A stretch of DNA of 64,000 bases, from assembly GCA_024734555.1 (NCBI GenBank), contig JANPWX010000010.1, forward strand, positions 822,800-886,799, given 5' to 3'. The position numbers were made by a program, and so were the translations under genes. A model generated the notes under the pieces. The model was not told where the DNA came from and did no database searches. It saw only the letters and a program-made list of their open reading frames with translations. This stretch comes from Trochalopteron elliotii (taxonomy: Eukaryota; Chordata; Aves; Passeriformes; Leiothrichidae). This document shows, piece by piece, positions 23,730 to 34,939 of the stretch. Position 1 is the stretch's first letter. Every line of letters begins with the position of its first letter.

Positions 23730-26700
23730 CTGAAACAGGAAAAGGACATGTTCATGCAGCTGACAGCTGCTGCTGCAAACTCACACTCAAAATAGCAGCG
23801 CTTGAGATGACAGTTTGGCTCTGGGCCCTCCCTCAGGTGGTTTGGCTACTGTATGCTTTGTAAACAGCCATAAATCTTTAGCTAAAGAAGGGCAACCCCC
23901 AGCAGAGGGTGAGCTGTGCTCCCTGTGCTTCACAGTGGTGGAGCAGAGAGGGGTCATCTCAGCCTGGGTGGCCAGGGCCAGCAGAGAGGCTGGTGGTGCC
24001 CCATGCACTCCTTTTCAGCACCTACTTGGGGGAGGAACCCAGATGGCTGTGCTTTGTCCCCATGTGGAAGTGAATGGGTCTTTGTTTCTTGTCTCACGAG
24101 GCTACAACACGCTATAGGCTTCTGGTGTAAAATCCTGTCTGCTTTAAATTGGTGTCACTCCCATGTCTACCAGCTGATGCCTGGTTGGATGCTTAATGCA
24201 GATCATCCCCCTCCCAGCAAGGTGACCGGGGGGTTACACGCCTCACCAATGATCCGACAAACCCGGCACAGGGCTCACAAACTGGTACCCGGGACGGCGG
24301 CTCTGCAGGTGTGACACCCCGTCGTCATGACAACAGATGCTGGCGCCACACAGCCGTGGGCAGGAGGTCGGAGCTGCTTTTTTCTGCCATGCCTGCAGCA
24401 AGGGGCTGTGGGCAAGGCAGGGCAGAGCCGCCAGGGGCTGGGGACAGCCCCCCATAAACAGCTTCACCCGTGGACCCCTCAGCTAACAACATTTCTCAAT
24501 GCCCTGTTGTAGACATGCAGGATCCCCACCTCCCCCCAGGCACAGCAGCCAGGGGGACTTGCTGGATTAGCTGCACCCAATAGCCCATTTGCCCTGGGAA
24601 CCTTGATCCTGATCCTGCTGGAACTACTCCTTACCCCAAAACCCTGGGTGCTGCCTCTGCAAAGAAAAAGCTCACATAGCTCCCAGAGACAGAGACAAAT
24701 GGGGTGTAGACAGCTAGACAGGCCATTGTGTTGTGTCCCAGCTGTGAAAAATCAGCATCTTTCTTTGCACCAGGTGACTGTCCAGCATGGCAGGGGAGTG
24801 CTGGATTCCTGACAGTGGTGCAGAGACACAGCATGCCAAAAACTGGCAATGGCAGAGCTGGAGCATGTTAAACCACGCCAGTTACTAGGTGTTACAGGCA
24901 GAGACCACAAGGTAAAACGTGCTTGTTTCAACAGTGGCCCTGAAAGAGAGAGAAGACAGCTCTGTGGAAGACTAATTACTTGAAATAATTTTTCACCAGC
25001 TGAGCCCACTGTTCAGGCTGATGCCGGCAGCAAGGGAGGGACCAAACTTTCCTTCAGGTCCCCTTTTCAGCAGGTGGCTGAAATCTACAGAAAGCTGCCA
25101 GTTTTCTAGGACAAGAGCAGTTGATTAGCACTGCTCTAATGTTCAGTGTTGGAGCTGGAAGGAGAAGAGAGATCCTGGAAAGAGATCTGAGGGACAGTGG
25201 AGCACAAGGACCTGGCTAGGTCTAGAATTTGCAGCTCAGCTTTTGTGTTATCCAAACAGCAATACCCACAGCATGCTTCAATCCTCTTCATGTCACTTTG
25301 CATGGAGGTCAGGACAGGAAAAGAGCTTCAGCTTTTTTGCTGTTGAGAAAAGACTCCCAATAGGTAACACAGCAGCAGAGAGAAGCCAGCTATGGAGATG
25401 AGATGCAATCGATCTCATTTGTTGACGTGCTTCAGTTTTCAGGAATGGACTGCAAAAGTAACTAAACCAAGTAACTAAAGTAACAGGTTTGGAGGGACAA
25501 AGGCCCTGCTGCTGCTCCACCTGCGGGAAAGGCTGTCAAAGGCAGCACAGGAGAACAGCCAGAGGGAATTGTTTTCTGTTGTCACTCCTCTTAATGGTAT
25601 TTTCTCCTGGGCTTTAATCCCTTTCTCCAAAGACATGTGCACCAGCTGAGTGCTAAAATGAGTGAAAAGTCAAAACGAAGAAATGCCTCTTGCAGCACTG
25701 GAATATCAGACAAGTAGTTGCTCTGACACAGAAGTAGGCACACCAAAGACAGGACTACTAGACTTCCAACCCTCTTAGCAGCTTTGCTGTTGGGACCAGC
25801 ACCACCCTTTCCAATGACAATGGCACTGCAATAGTACAGATACACCAGATGCCAGTAAGTCAGGGCATGTCCTGAGGGAGCAGCCAGACCTCTCTTAGAT
25901 GTGCTCCCACACAGACTTAACAAAACCGAACTTCCAACATTAAAACCTATGCTGAAAGGATGAAAAGCCCACAGAGTTCTGCTGCCTCTTGGATAAGATT
26001 TCTCATTATGAATTCTTCCCTAATAAAGGCATCACCAACTGCTTCTCAGTGTGCTCTAGGGAAGACACCCACCAACTGCCTGCACACGAGCATGTGCTGG
26101 GGACAGAGCCGTTTTCTTAGAGCAAGAGGAGGCAGAAGAGTTGGTTAGCATTTCAGTTCAGAGTTTTCCTGCTTGCTCTGCACTGTAACTGGCAGGACAC
26201 AGACTCTGATTCAGTGCTGACACCAGATGATGATTTTTATTGCCATGCACAGGAATTTGCATCCAAAGACAGTGAAATTGGCATTTGCAATGCTTTCCTG
26301 AAGCATTCTCTGCCATCCCTCCTTTTCACAGCTGCTGCAGCAGTTCCACGTCCCTTTACCTGCCACGACACATTGTCTTCTCAAATGTTATGCACCATTA
26401 GTTAAGGCCTCTACAGAAACCTTACACTAATGTAAGGGCTCAGAAACAGTCATTCATGTGCAGCTGGAAGATGCCTGGAAGCTGAAGCAGGAATGCTATT
26501 TAGAGGTTGCCTCATGGCCCACTGGTAACTACCAGAGTCAGCAGCAAATCCGGCCCAAGGGTTCTGAACTGCCAAACAGTGCTGACTAGCCCACAGATTG
26601 CTGTAAAATGTCATCTGTGCCGCTCCTACTCACAGGAAAAGATTTGCAAAGCTAGGTGGGTCCAAATGTCACTGCTGAAGGTCTCACACTTGATTTCAAG

Positions 26701-29016
26701 GCAGTATAGAATGTATCGAACTAAAAGATGAAAAGACACAGTGTGCAACTCTGGGAAAGATAACAACTCGATGGAGAAGTAGACAAGGCTGGAGTATTTG
26801 CAGGCAGGAGTAATTACTACTTTCCATGGGACACACTGTGAGAAAGCACTGCCCAGCATTCTCAGGGGTTATTTCCAAACCTGTATCATTATAATTTTCA
26901 AAAGGCGACGTTCCTTCTCCCCATTTCTAAAATACTTTGTAATGCCGCCTTTAACCAATATATCCTCTGTCCCACTCTTAAGCTGAAGAATATGTCTCAG
27001 TAAGATGCACTTTCCCCAAGGAGAAGGTTGTATCTATCTTGCACTTTCCATGAAAGCTCCAGAACAGCTTTCTGCAGGTGGAATAAAAAAAAGGAATAGT
27101 GCCTCTGCTGTACCACAACTGCTGGGCAACATTTTATGAGGAATTTATCTCCTGGACCAGAAGAAGCTATGAAAATTCCCCAAAGAGATCTCAAAACTTC
27201 ATTATTGATTTGGCAGCAATGAAAAATCTTAAGGTCTCAGTTCATTCTCTAATAAAAAAAGCACCAGTCCTGCTTGTGCCTCACTATTCATTGTCGGAAC
27301 AATATCTACTTTAATTAAATCTGTTAAAGTAGAATATGACACCCTTTGGGACATAGATTTAGCATGAGACTGTTTATCAAGTGTAGATAATACTAATTGT
27401 TCCCATGGAGATTTATCTGCTATGCTAGTTACAGTACTAGGCTCTGGCCTCAGCATCCCATGTGCCTGAATTAGAGGAGAGAGGTGAACCTTGTTTATAA
27501 AAACACAAAATCCTGAAGGTTAAGGATTTCTTTCAACTGCCACAATCAACGAGTTAGAGTTGACCCTCTTAAGCTCCTGGCCTTGACTCATGTGTGTCTG
27601 CAAGTCCAGGAATATTAATAAAAAGAAGGCACTATTAGAGAAATATCCTTCTAACATTCTGGTTTGCATGACTGCTCTTAAGTTAGCAAGTGGCTAATGC
27701 CATCTCCTGTGTCAGCTGAGGGTTAACCTGCAGCAGGGGCAGACCCTGAGTCACCTTGTGATAGCAATCACAGCTATGCAGCTAGGAGAGGAGACAGACA
27801 GGGCACCAGCATTACATCCCTGGCTCCTGGCTACCTCCAACCACTCCACCATCCCTGCATGGCAGTAATGCTCCAAGGATCACACTGTCCCCTTTCAGCA
27901 CCGTGCTGTCAGACAGCGCTGTGGGCTTTGGGCCACAAGACAAGGCAGAATGAAGCACTCTGGCTCTGCAGCAGAGTGCCAAGTAACAGGGCTCTGTGAA
28001 GTTCCCTGCAGCCAGATATTTGAACACTGATCCTAATGCACCTACATCTGGGACAGCTTTGAATACCACAAGGTCTTCACAAAAGCCTTGTCTGCTTCAG
28101 CTAAACTGTATGTTAACAAGTGCCTGCTATTGATCAAGGTAATTCAGCTTCAGGGTTTAAACAAGGAGAGTTAGTAACAAGGAAGGGGAGGTGCTCACAC
28201 ACTTTGATGTGGATGCAGTTCAAAATTTCCCCTCATTTCCCTGGCCATGGATCCCCCACAGCTCATACGGGCCTTGTATTTGCACTTTAGGCACAGCATG
28301 GCAGGGGGCACATGCAAGGAGAAAGAAAAGTCACACTGCTTCCACCCTGGCACTTTTGCAGAGGCAGAAGATTGGTGCTGACACTGGGAAGATTATCTTT
28401 GATGATGTGACATGTTGGTCCTGTTTCTTAATGGAGAGAAACTGCACTGAGATCTACAGACTCCAGTCTTCTACCCACATAAGTGACAAAGTACTGGGGG
28501 TCAGACAAGAGCAGGAAGTCAGGGTCATCAGTGTTGTCTGCAGCCTGCTGGATGACACCACATCCAGAACTGTACTGGTGAAAAGAGAGCAGCATTCCTA
28601 CAGAGTTCCCTCTGTATTGACACATTTTGTGCCACTCACACCTCTAAGACCTTCAGGCAGTTTGATGATGCTTTTTCCTTTCACCCCCTGAGGTTATGCA
28701 TCCACCCTGATGCTGTGAAGTAACTCGTGAAGGTGATAGGGATGTTTGAGACCGGACATGTGGTGCAAGGAGTTATTCTTCGTTTTATTCACTGGCTGGT
28801 TTTCAGACCACTTTGTCCTGCTGATTTCTTGTGATTAAATCAAATTTGTAACTTTTCACACCTCAGCTCCATGTCAGGCATCGGGACAAGCTTGTGTGAC
28901 CACCATCACAGATCTACAGTGGTGAGCCTGACTGATAGGACACAGTTGATGCTGCTATCCACTGTCCTGCTCACTGCTATGGGTGGAGCTTCCCGTCCTC
29001 AAAATCCCACTCTTAC
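23730..29016 (-). other. Intron splitting FNIII domain 8
   Basis: This 5.3 kb intron holds a small CpG cluster (24220-24440) and otherwise AT-rich sequence. No exon, RNA gene or recent repeat was recognised. Confidence 0.75.
24220..24440. promoter_or_regulatory. Small CpG-rich patch in the FNIII 8 intron
   Basis: About 13 CpG dinucleotides occur in 220 bases, against nearly none around it, including ccgggacggcgg and ccccgtcgtcatgac. It is shorter and weaker than the cluster over the D1 exon. Regulatory use is only a possibility. Confidence 0.3.
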
Positions 29017-29114
29017 CTTAAAAGGCACTGCAGATTTATAGGAGTCAGGCACTTCCCAGCTCAGCAACACAGATGTTTTCATGACGGCATTGACACGGAA
29101 GTTCTTAGCAAACA
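29017..29114 (-). CDS. PTPRF: PTPRF exon: FNIII domain 8, first part
   Basis: This 98-nt exon goes from phase 1 to phase 0, with acceptor gtttttcatttcag and donor gtaaga. It encodes [20 protein letters not shown] and then [13 protein letters not shown]. It is the A-B-C strand part of the last FNIII repeat. The tryptophan of SVLLSWEVP is the conserved strand-B residue, and the rest of the fold continues in the exon at 23476. Only three positions appear to differ from human LAR, making this one of the best conserved pieces in the window. The intron upstream is short (625 nt), and the one downstream is the longest between adjacent ectodomain exons after FNIII 5 (5287 nt). Confidence 0.97.
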
Positions 29115-29739
29115 CTGAAATGAAAAACAAGATATTTGAGTGCTGTAAAGCCAAGTCAGGGGGGACCCAGGCAGCAGCTCGACTCCAAGTCTCTTTGTCT
29201 AACTCAGCAGCAGAGGTCAAAGAGTTCAGCTACAGCAGAGAAGTAAGAAATGAGGAGAAGAGAGCAGTAGCCTTTTACCAAGTCTATCGTCTCCAGAGGA
29301 GTTCTGCTTTTTTGACTATATTTTTCAGCATCACAGAAAGGAAGTTATAGGCTGAACTGCAGCTTTTCTCTATCCCCACTTCACTCACACTCCCTTGGCC
29401 CTTCGTCATGATCAAACAGCAGTGTTATTCAGGTACTGGATCTGCCGATGATCCTACTCAACCACCTGCTCCAGTTCAAGCAAGAGCCTTTCATGTACAG
29501 TTAAAATATCCAAGTGTGCCTGTGGATGCAATTAAGGCACCACCAACGTCCCTCTCCCCTCAAATGGCAACTTTAGAAAATCTTTGCTGAGCTTTCCCTC
29601 GCTGAACTAGTTTTAGACTAAGGAGCCACACAATACCTGATCACAACAGTCAGAGCAGAGCGAAGCCTCATGAACCAAAGGAAAAGTCCCTGTCCTGGAG
29701 GCAGAGCTTCCTGTCAGGATTTGTTAGAGGGGCACTTAC
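29115..29739 (-). other. Intron between FNIII 6-7 and FNIII 8 exons
   Basis: This is a 625-nt intron with nothing recognisable beyond its splice sites. Confidence 0.85.
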
Positions 29740-30318
29740 CTTGCTCTACAGGCATGGTCCGGGACTGGATGCTGGGGCTGAGCGGCCCAGCCCCCTTATT
29801 GGTGCGGGCCCTCACTTTGATGTCGTAAGTGGTATCAGGTTTCAAATTTGTCAAAATGATACTTGTGTCCTTGGTGATGTTAACCATGTCCTGCTGGCTA
29901 TTTATGTCCCTGTATACCACTGTGTAGTTGACGATCTTGCCATTCCTTTCTGCCAAGACCGGGGGGTCCCAGGCAACTTCTGTGGTGGAAGTGGTGAGAC
30001 CCACCACACGCAGATTCTGTGGGAAGCCGCTTGGCACATCTTCAGCAGTTGTGATCTCCTTCTCAAACTCCTCTCCTGGGCCAGCTCTGTTCTTGGCAGA
30101 CAATTTGAAGAGGTACGTGGCCCCCTTGTGCAGGTTAGTCACTGTGTAGTGATGGTCTCTCTTCCCGAAGTCTATCGTGTTCATTTTTTCCTCATCCAGA
30201 CGTCTGTACTGCAGCCGGTAACCCAGCAGCTCCCCTACCATCTCCTTGGGTGGGTGCCACTGGATGAGGGCTGTGTTCATGGCTGTCGTGCTAATCATCA
30301 TGGTGGGCTTCCCCGGGA
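29740..30318 (-). CDS. PTPRF: PTPRF exon: FNIII domains 6 and 7
   Basis: This 579-nt exon is phase 1 on both sides, with acceptor tttatgttgcag and donor gtaagt. It encodes 193 residues with two FNIII repeats. Repeat 6 starts VPGKPTMMISTTAMNTALIQ and has GELLGYRLQYRRLDEEK and LHKGATYLFKLSAKNRAGPG. Repeat 7 starts after DVPSGFPQNLRVVGL and has TEVAWDPPVLAERNGKI and LKPDTTYDIKVRARTNKG. Sequons are visible at N-Y-T and N-I-T in repeat 7. The NRAGPGEEFEKEI segment and MPVEQ end are LAR-like. Like FNIII 1-2, two repeats share one exon, which points to an old duplication of the same unit. Symmetric phase allows in-frame skipping. Confidence 0.98.
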
Positions 30319-32547
30319 CTGCAACATAAACACACAATGACCATCTATAGCCTGGGAGGAGGGGAAGGAAGGACCCCTTCCGTGCTGCTCAGTCCGTGAG
30401 GATTGAGGAAAGTGGGAAAGTTCAGACAACAGGGTGAAGAGGATGACAGACAATTCACAGGGATAGAGGCAGACTGACCCTAATCCAGTGGCGAGGGAAG
30501 CTGGAGCCAGCCAGCTCTTGGTTGCCATTTTCCCATGTGCTGCCATTTAAACTGGAAATAAATTCAGCCATATCCAGCCCCAAAATTCATTCCCTTTTAC
30601 AGGAAACGTTTAAGTACCTCAAAGCATCATATTTATCTCAGAGAAGATCTGAATCCTGTCCTCCCAATCAGTGGTCTTCAGATACTCCAGCCAGTGCACA
30701 GCACCAGGCCATGCTGGCCCTGATGCACTGTACCACAACAGACACCCTGAAGCCCGATTCCAGCACCCTGGTCTGTCTGGAGGCAGACAAATTTCATCCT
30801 GAAACCTTGCAGTTTTACCATCTGCAGAGGCAGCGAGCAGAGCTGGGTGGGCTGTTTGCCATCAGAATATATTTTGGTTTAGTTGAGAAGTAGATTCATG
30901 ATGTCAGTGTCGATGTGAGAGGTGAACACAAGCGTTCCACAGGATTTTTGCTTATGCTGCACAAGTCAAGGGGTGTTGTCGTCACTGGTTAGGATCTGAT
31001 GGCTTTAAATTGATGGCTTAATACCTTGATCTCCTTCAGTTAAAAAAAGGATGCGTCTTCACATCAGCTCAGATTTGTAAACAAATCAACTGATAGGGAA
31101 GATACTCAAAATCAAAGGCATGGGGCCATAGATATGGAAAAAAAACCAACGACAAAAAAACCGGGATTGCAGCCAAACCTAGTTAAATATTCTTGCAGTT
31201 TTTTGAAATGTATGAGCCCACAATCAGAGAAAAGAGCAGAAGAGAAAACCGTAATTGCCAGAATTATGCCCCCTTTATGCCATCAGAGGGCGACACCAAC
31301 ACTCCCCTTTGAGGTCATGCCTGCAGTCGAACCTCTACAAAGGCCCTGAGGGCGGTTTTGTAGGTATTTAAGAGATACTATTACATTCCCATTGCCACTG
31401 CCATCCTCCTTGCACTCATAATACAATGTCTAACAGCAGCTAGTATTAAGGGACACAGTATTTTCAAAGCTGACTCCAAATATTAACCTTAAAATGTTCA
31501 TCATAACATGGGAAGATCCACTGTGGTTTACAGTACAACACTGGGATGTTTAGGAAGCTCTTCCTGTTTATAGGACAGCTGTAGCAATTTGATGAACAGA
31601 AAATACATCATGGCAAGGCACCAGGGAGACAGCATTTGAAATTGTGACAGTGGAAACTACCTCTGGAGCTCCCCATATGCAGTGTAGAGGAGATAGCAAG
31701 CTGTTCCTTGTTTAAAAACACCAGGAACAAACGCTCTCAGTTTGCACAAGCTGCATTCCCATAATAACAAGTGGTAAATACTGCTCCTGTGGCTGGTGTG
31801 AGGAAGCAGCAGGATTACTGGCTGTAGGACAGGCTAGTGAGTGGACAAGACTGTGTCAACTAGTTGGTACCACTGCCAAAGGCAAGCTTGAGCACACCTG
31901 GAGGGAAGTGCCAGATGACTCCTGGGTGCCCCTGCTCCAGGCACAGGTACGATCTACTGAGAGACAGCAGAACCAAAACAGCTGGGATCACCAGGACCTA
32001 GAAGTTGTGTCTGCAGCACTTCTATGGCAGATCTGTTGCATTCCAGGTTTTACCGTGGCTCTAGGAGCAGGCAGGCTCAGCTATGTAAGCAGTATCAATT
32101 GCAGAGGGGAGCTGAGAAGCACCTCTTAGGAGCCCTCTGTGCCAGAGGCCCTTCCAGGTGGCACTGCAGTCACCACAGGAAGCAAGAAATGGCACTTGCC
32201 TAAAGGAACAAGGTGAGGATAGGCCAGGACTCCAAAGCTGAGGGAGGGCCTGGACTTGCAGGCTTGCTCTTCCCAGGTCTCTGAACTATGCAGATGAGCT
32301 CAGACTCATGAGTTTCACTGCCCTCTCACCAGCCCTGCTAGCGTCTCTCCATCAGTTTGCTGGAGTTTGCTCAGGTGATCCAGTGGCAAAGCCTGTTAAG
32401 TATGGGCTGGAGATCACAAGAGTTTGTACCTCTGCAGCATCTCCAATCCTCTTGCTTCCTCCTGGCCTTGGCCATACTCCCCACGCACCTCTTGGGAGGT
32501 TTTGCCACCACCCCCAGGAGGCTGTGACACCTGCTCCCCACACTCAC
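30319..32547 (-). other. Intron between FNIII 5 and FNIII 6-7 exons
   Basis: This is a 2.2 kb intron with moderate A+T. No exon-like segment or recognisable repeat was seen. Confidence 0.8.
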
Positions 32548-32665
32548 CTGCCCCTGTGGTGGTGATGACCTTGGGCTTGCTGCGGGCACCATCTCCTTTG
32601 GTGGTGTAGGCAGCAACTGTGACAGAGTAGGTGGTTTCTGGCAGCAGGCCTCCAATGACTGTCTC
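32548..32665 (-). CDS. PTPRF: PTPRF exon: FNIII domain 5, second half
   Basis: This 118-nt exon goes from phase 0 to phase 1, with acceptor gcgctcccag and donor gtgagt. It encodes [20 protein letters not shown], then [12 protein letters not shown], ending VITTTGA. The [20 protein letters not shown] stretch is the E-F-G core of the repeat and finishes FNIII 5, either directly after SEAQ or after the optional micro-exon. The peptide is close to human LAR, where the same stretch begins ETTISGLTPETTYSV. The split valine codon is completed by the FNIII 6-7 exon. Confidence 0.97.
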
Positions 32666-34912
32666 CTGGGAGCGCATTCACGAGGCAGAGAGGAGGCAAA
32701 CAAGAAGAGCAAATACTTGTTACTGGAGTGAGCAAAAGGAAGGCACCAGGGTCAGTGTCTCCAACAGCAACACACTGACAACACTCCCTGGCTCACACTC
32801 GCGCATCGTGCTCAAACACACACGTTGCACAGAGCCAGCAAACAACTGCTGCCACTCCAACACTCACCTGCCTCATTTCAACCCCTGCCTTTAACACTTG
32901 GCCTTTCCAGAGACCCATCAGCAACCCATGTCAGCAGCTGTGCTCTCCCACGGCTTCTGCCAAGATGGAGATCTGATCCAGATATGGTTCTGTGTGAAAG
33001 CTAAGTAAGAGGACTATGGAGCTGTGAACCAGAGCAAAAGCCAGTTCACCTGGCTATGAAAATCTCTTGGGGGCTAATTCCAGGGTTTTTTAAGTAGTCT
33101 CTTGCAGCAGAGCCGTGGGGAGCACAGGGAGGCAGTGCAGGGGTGGGGGGCCCTAGGCAGAGAGCACCTGCAGCTCTAAGCACTGTGCTCACCCTCCTTG
33201 CCAGGCACTGGGTGGCAGGGATGGGATAGGTCAGTGCAAGGCCCTGACAAGACCTGGAGGGAAAACCTGCATCGTGGGAGGTCTGGGAGGGGGCAGACTC
33301 ACAGGGTGCATCCTTGCATGCTCTGGCTTCCTCTGGGCAGGAGGAGGGCATGGCTCCACACTTCAATTTGAGATCAAAGAAAGGAGCAGCGCTCCTCCCT
33401 CCTGGCCTCCAGCAGCAGCATGACTGGTGCCAAGCCTGGCTGGCCAGGCCTGTGAACGAGTGAGCACAGCAAGCCCAGCAGCTCCCAGCAGCTCGGGCAG
33501 GTATCCCTGAGCAGTGTTCATCTGTGGGTGCTGTGGGAGTGTCTGGGCCATTAGCACTAATAACCCACTGGGTCAGGGAGCAAGAGATGAGCAGGCTGGA
33601 GAAGGGGCTGGGAAGGGCTTTTGGAAAGGAGGCAGAGTCAGAGGCTCCACGTTGGTTATTTACCCCTTCAGACAAGGAGAGGAGCAGATATGGAGAGGGT
33701 TAAGTTTGAGCTGCTGAGAACAGGCAGTATGGGCACTGTCAGAAGATGCTCCAGGGGTCTGACCCCTGTCTGGGGGATCCTTGCCAGCCTGAGGGGTGCA
33801 AGGGGTGCCTGTGGTTGCTCTCAGAGCGCAGCCACTCTCCCATCACTCACTCACTCACACAAACACCCACACTACTAAACCTGCTCATTTCCAGTCAGTG
33901 CTGCTGGTTCAGGTTACCTGCCCAGGCTTACTCATCAAAATCACCACGTTACCATTGCAGAACCAGCCAGCCCAGAGAAGTATCAACAAGCACCAACAAG
34001 AACCCCGCCAAAATCACCGTGTGAACCAGAGTCCAATCCCAACTCCGCCCCTGCAGCAGATCGTGTGTGCGGGTGAGTGGACGCACAGGCCCATCGGTGC
34101 CAATGGACCCGCGGGGAAGCACTCTCACAAAACCTGCAGACTCTGAACATCCCAGGAGAATTCACTCCTCCCAAACCCATGCAGAGAGAAATTCTCACGC
34201 AGAAGCATGCCACCGGGAGCAAAGCAAGCAAGCTGGGAGGAGGGGAGAGAGATGAGGGATGGATGAAAGAAGGTCTGATTGCATAATGCAAACACAGTGC
34301 TGTCATGACAAAGCCACTCCGAGCAAGAATGCTCCGTATAAAGCAGGAGGAGAAATGCATCGTGCTGGGGAAGCTCACAGTAGGGCACATAATTGAATTG
34401 CTGACTCTAAAAAGGTCATTTTCTAGTTTGTTCCTCCAAATTTATATCTCTGAATTATGTGGGGAAAAATTGAATTTAACTGTTTAAATGTGATTGTTTC
34501 CTTATTACTATCTGTGTTTCAACCAAAGGTCATGGTTGAGGGTGTAGGTTATTTCTCATGACTACAATCAATGTGGTTTAAAGATTATGTATCTAATTTT
34601 ACCACATAACTTGGTGGGCCAGCTACTGCAGGATGAGCCTCATGAGTCGATCACTTGAACCTGCCTAAAACTGCACTGCAACAAACTGGAAATACAGATT
34701 ATAGGAAATGTCAATTGCTTTTCTGCATTTAGGAGCTATCTAAATGCCAATTTTCTCTGGATTTGCTGCTTGTGGAAGGTTTCACAATGTAACTCTCCAG
34801 CCTCATTAAGGGAGTGAAAGGAATGTTTTGACAGTACTGTGTCTACAAAATTCACAAATCGATTTACCAAACCCCTCTCTTCCAACCTGGAATACACACA
34901 AGTGGTACTTAC
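32666..34912 (-). other. Intron downstream of the FNIII 5 micro-exon
   Basis: This 2.2 kb intron has a short actc/ac-rich simple repeat (33838-33873) and a small CpG patch (34000-34130). A minus-strand open frame at 33046-33675 has no recognisable product. If the micro-exon is skipped, this joins the upstream intron as one 8.5 kb intron. Confidence 0.75.
33838..33873. repeat. Simple repeat, actc/cac-rich
   Basis: About four tandem copies of the unit cact run into caca-type repeats. It is an ordinary microsatellite. Confidence 0.7.
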
Positions 34913-34939
34913 ATGGTCGACGGAGTCCTCAGCTCTCCA
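34913..34939 (-). CDS. PTPRF: PTPRF 27-nt alternative micro-exon in FNIII 5 (WRAEDSVDH)
   Basis: The minus strand shows a strong C/T tract (ctctcctccttcctttctcc then ttcgtcag), 27 nt coding W-R-A-E-D-S-V-D-H, and a full-consensus donor gtaagt. It sits between the two halves of FNIII 5, is phase 0 on both sides and adds exactly nine residues. Human and rat LAR have an alternative 27-nt exon at this position, called LASE-c in rat, which encodes WRPEESEDY (from memory). The start W-R and the acidic composition are kept, and the other residues have changed. Inclusion of the rat exon is developmentally regulated in brain and other tissues. Such a short exon would be missed by ordinary gene prediction. 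Confidence 0.9.

Noticed and set aside
29741..30340. 199-codon plus-strand open frame
   Set aside because: It is the antisense shadow of the FNIII 6-7 exon, and the protein resembles no known family.
33046..33675. 209-codon minus-strand open frame
   Set aside because: It sits in an intron, is Ser/Ala/Pro/Cys-rich like random GC-rich translation, has no domain, and is not bounded by credible splice sites in the gene's frame.
33838..33873. Tandem repeats as a possible CRISPR-like array
   Set aside because: These are short microsatellite units without spacers, in a vertebrate intron.
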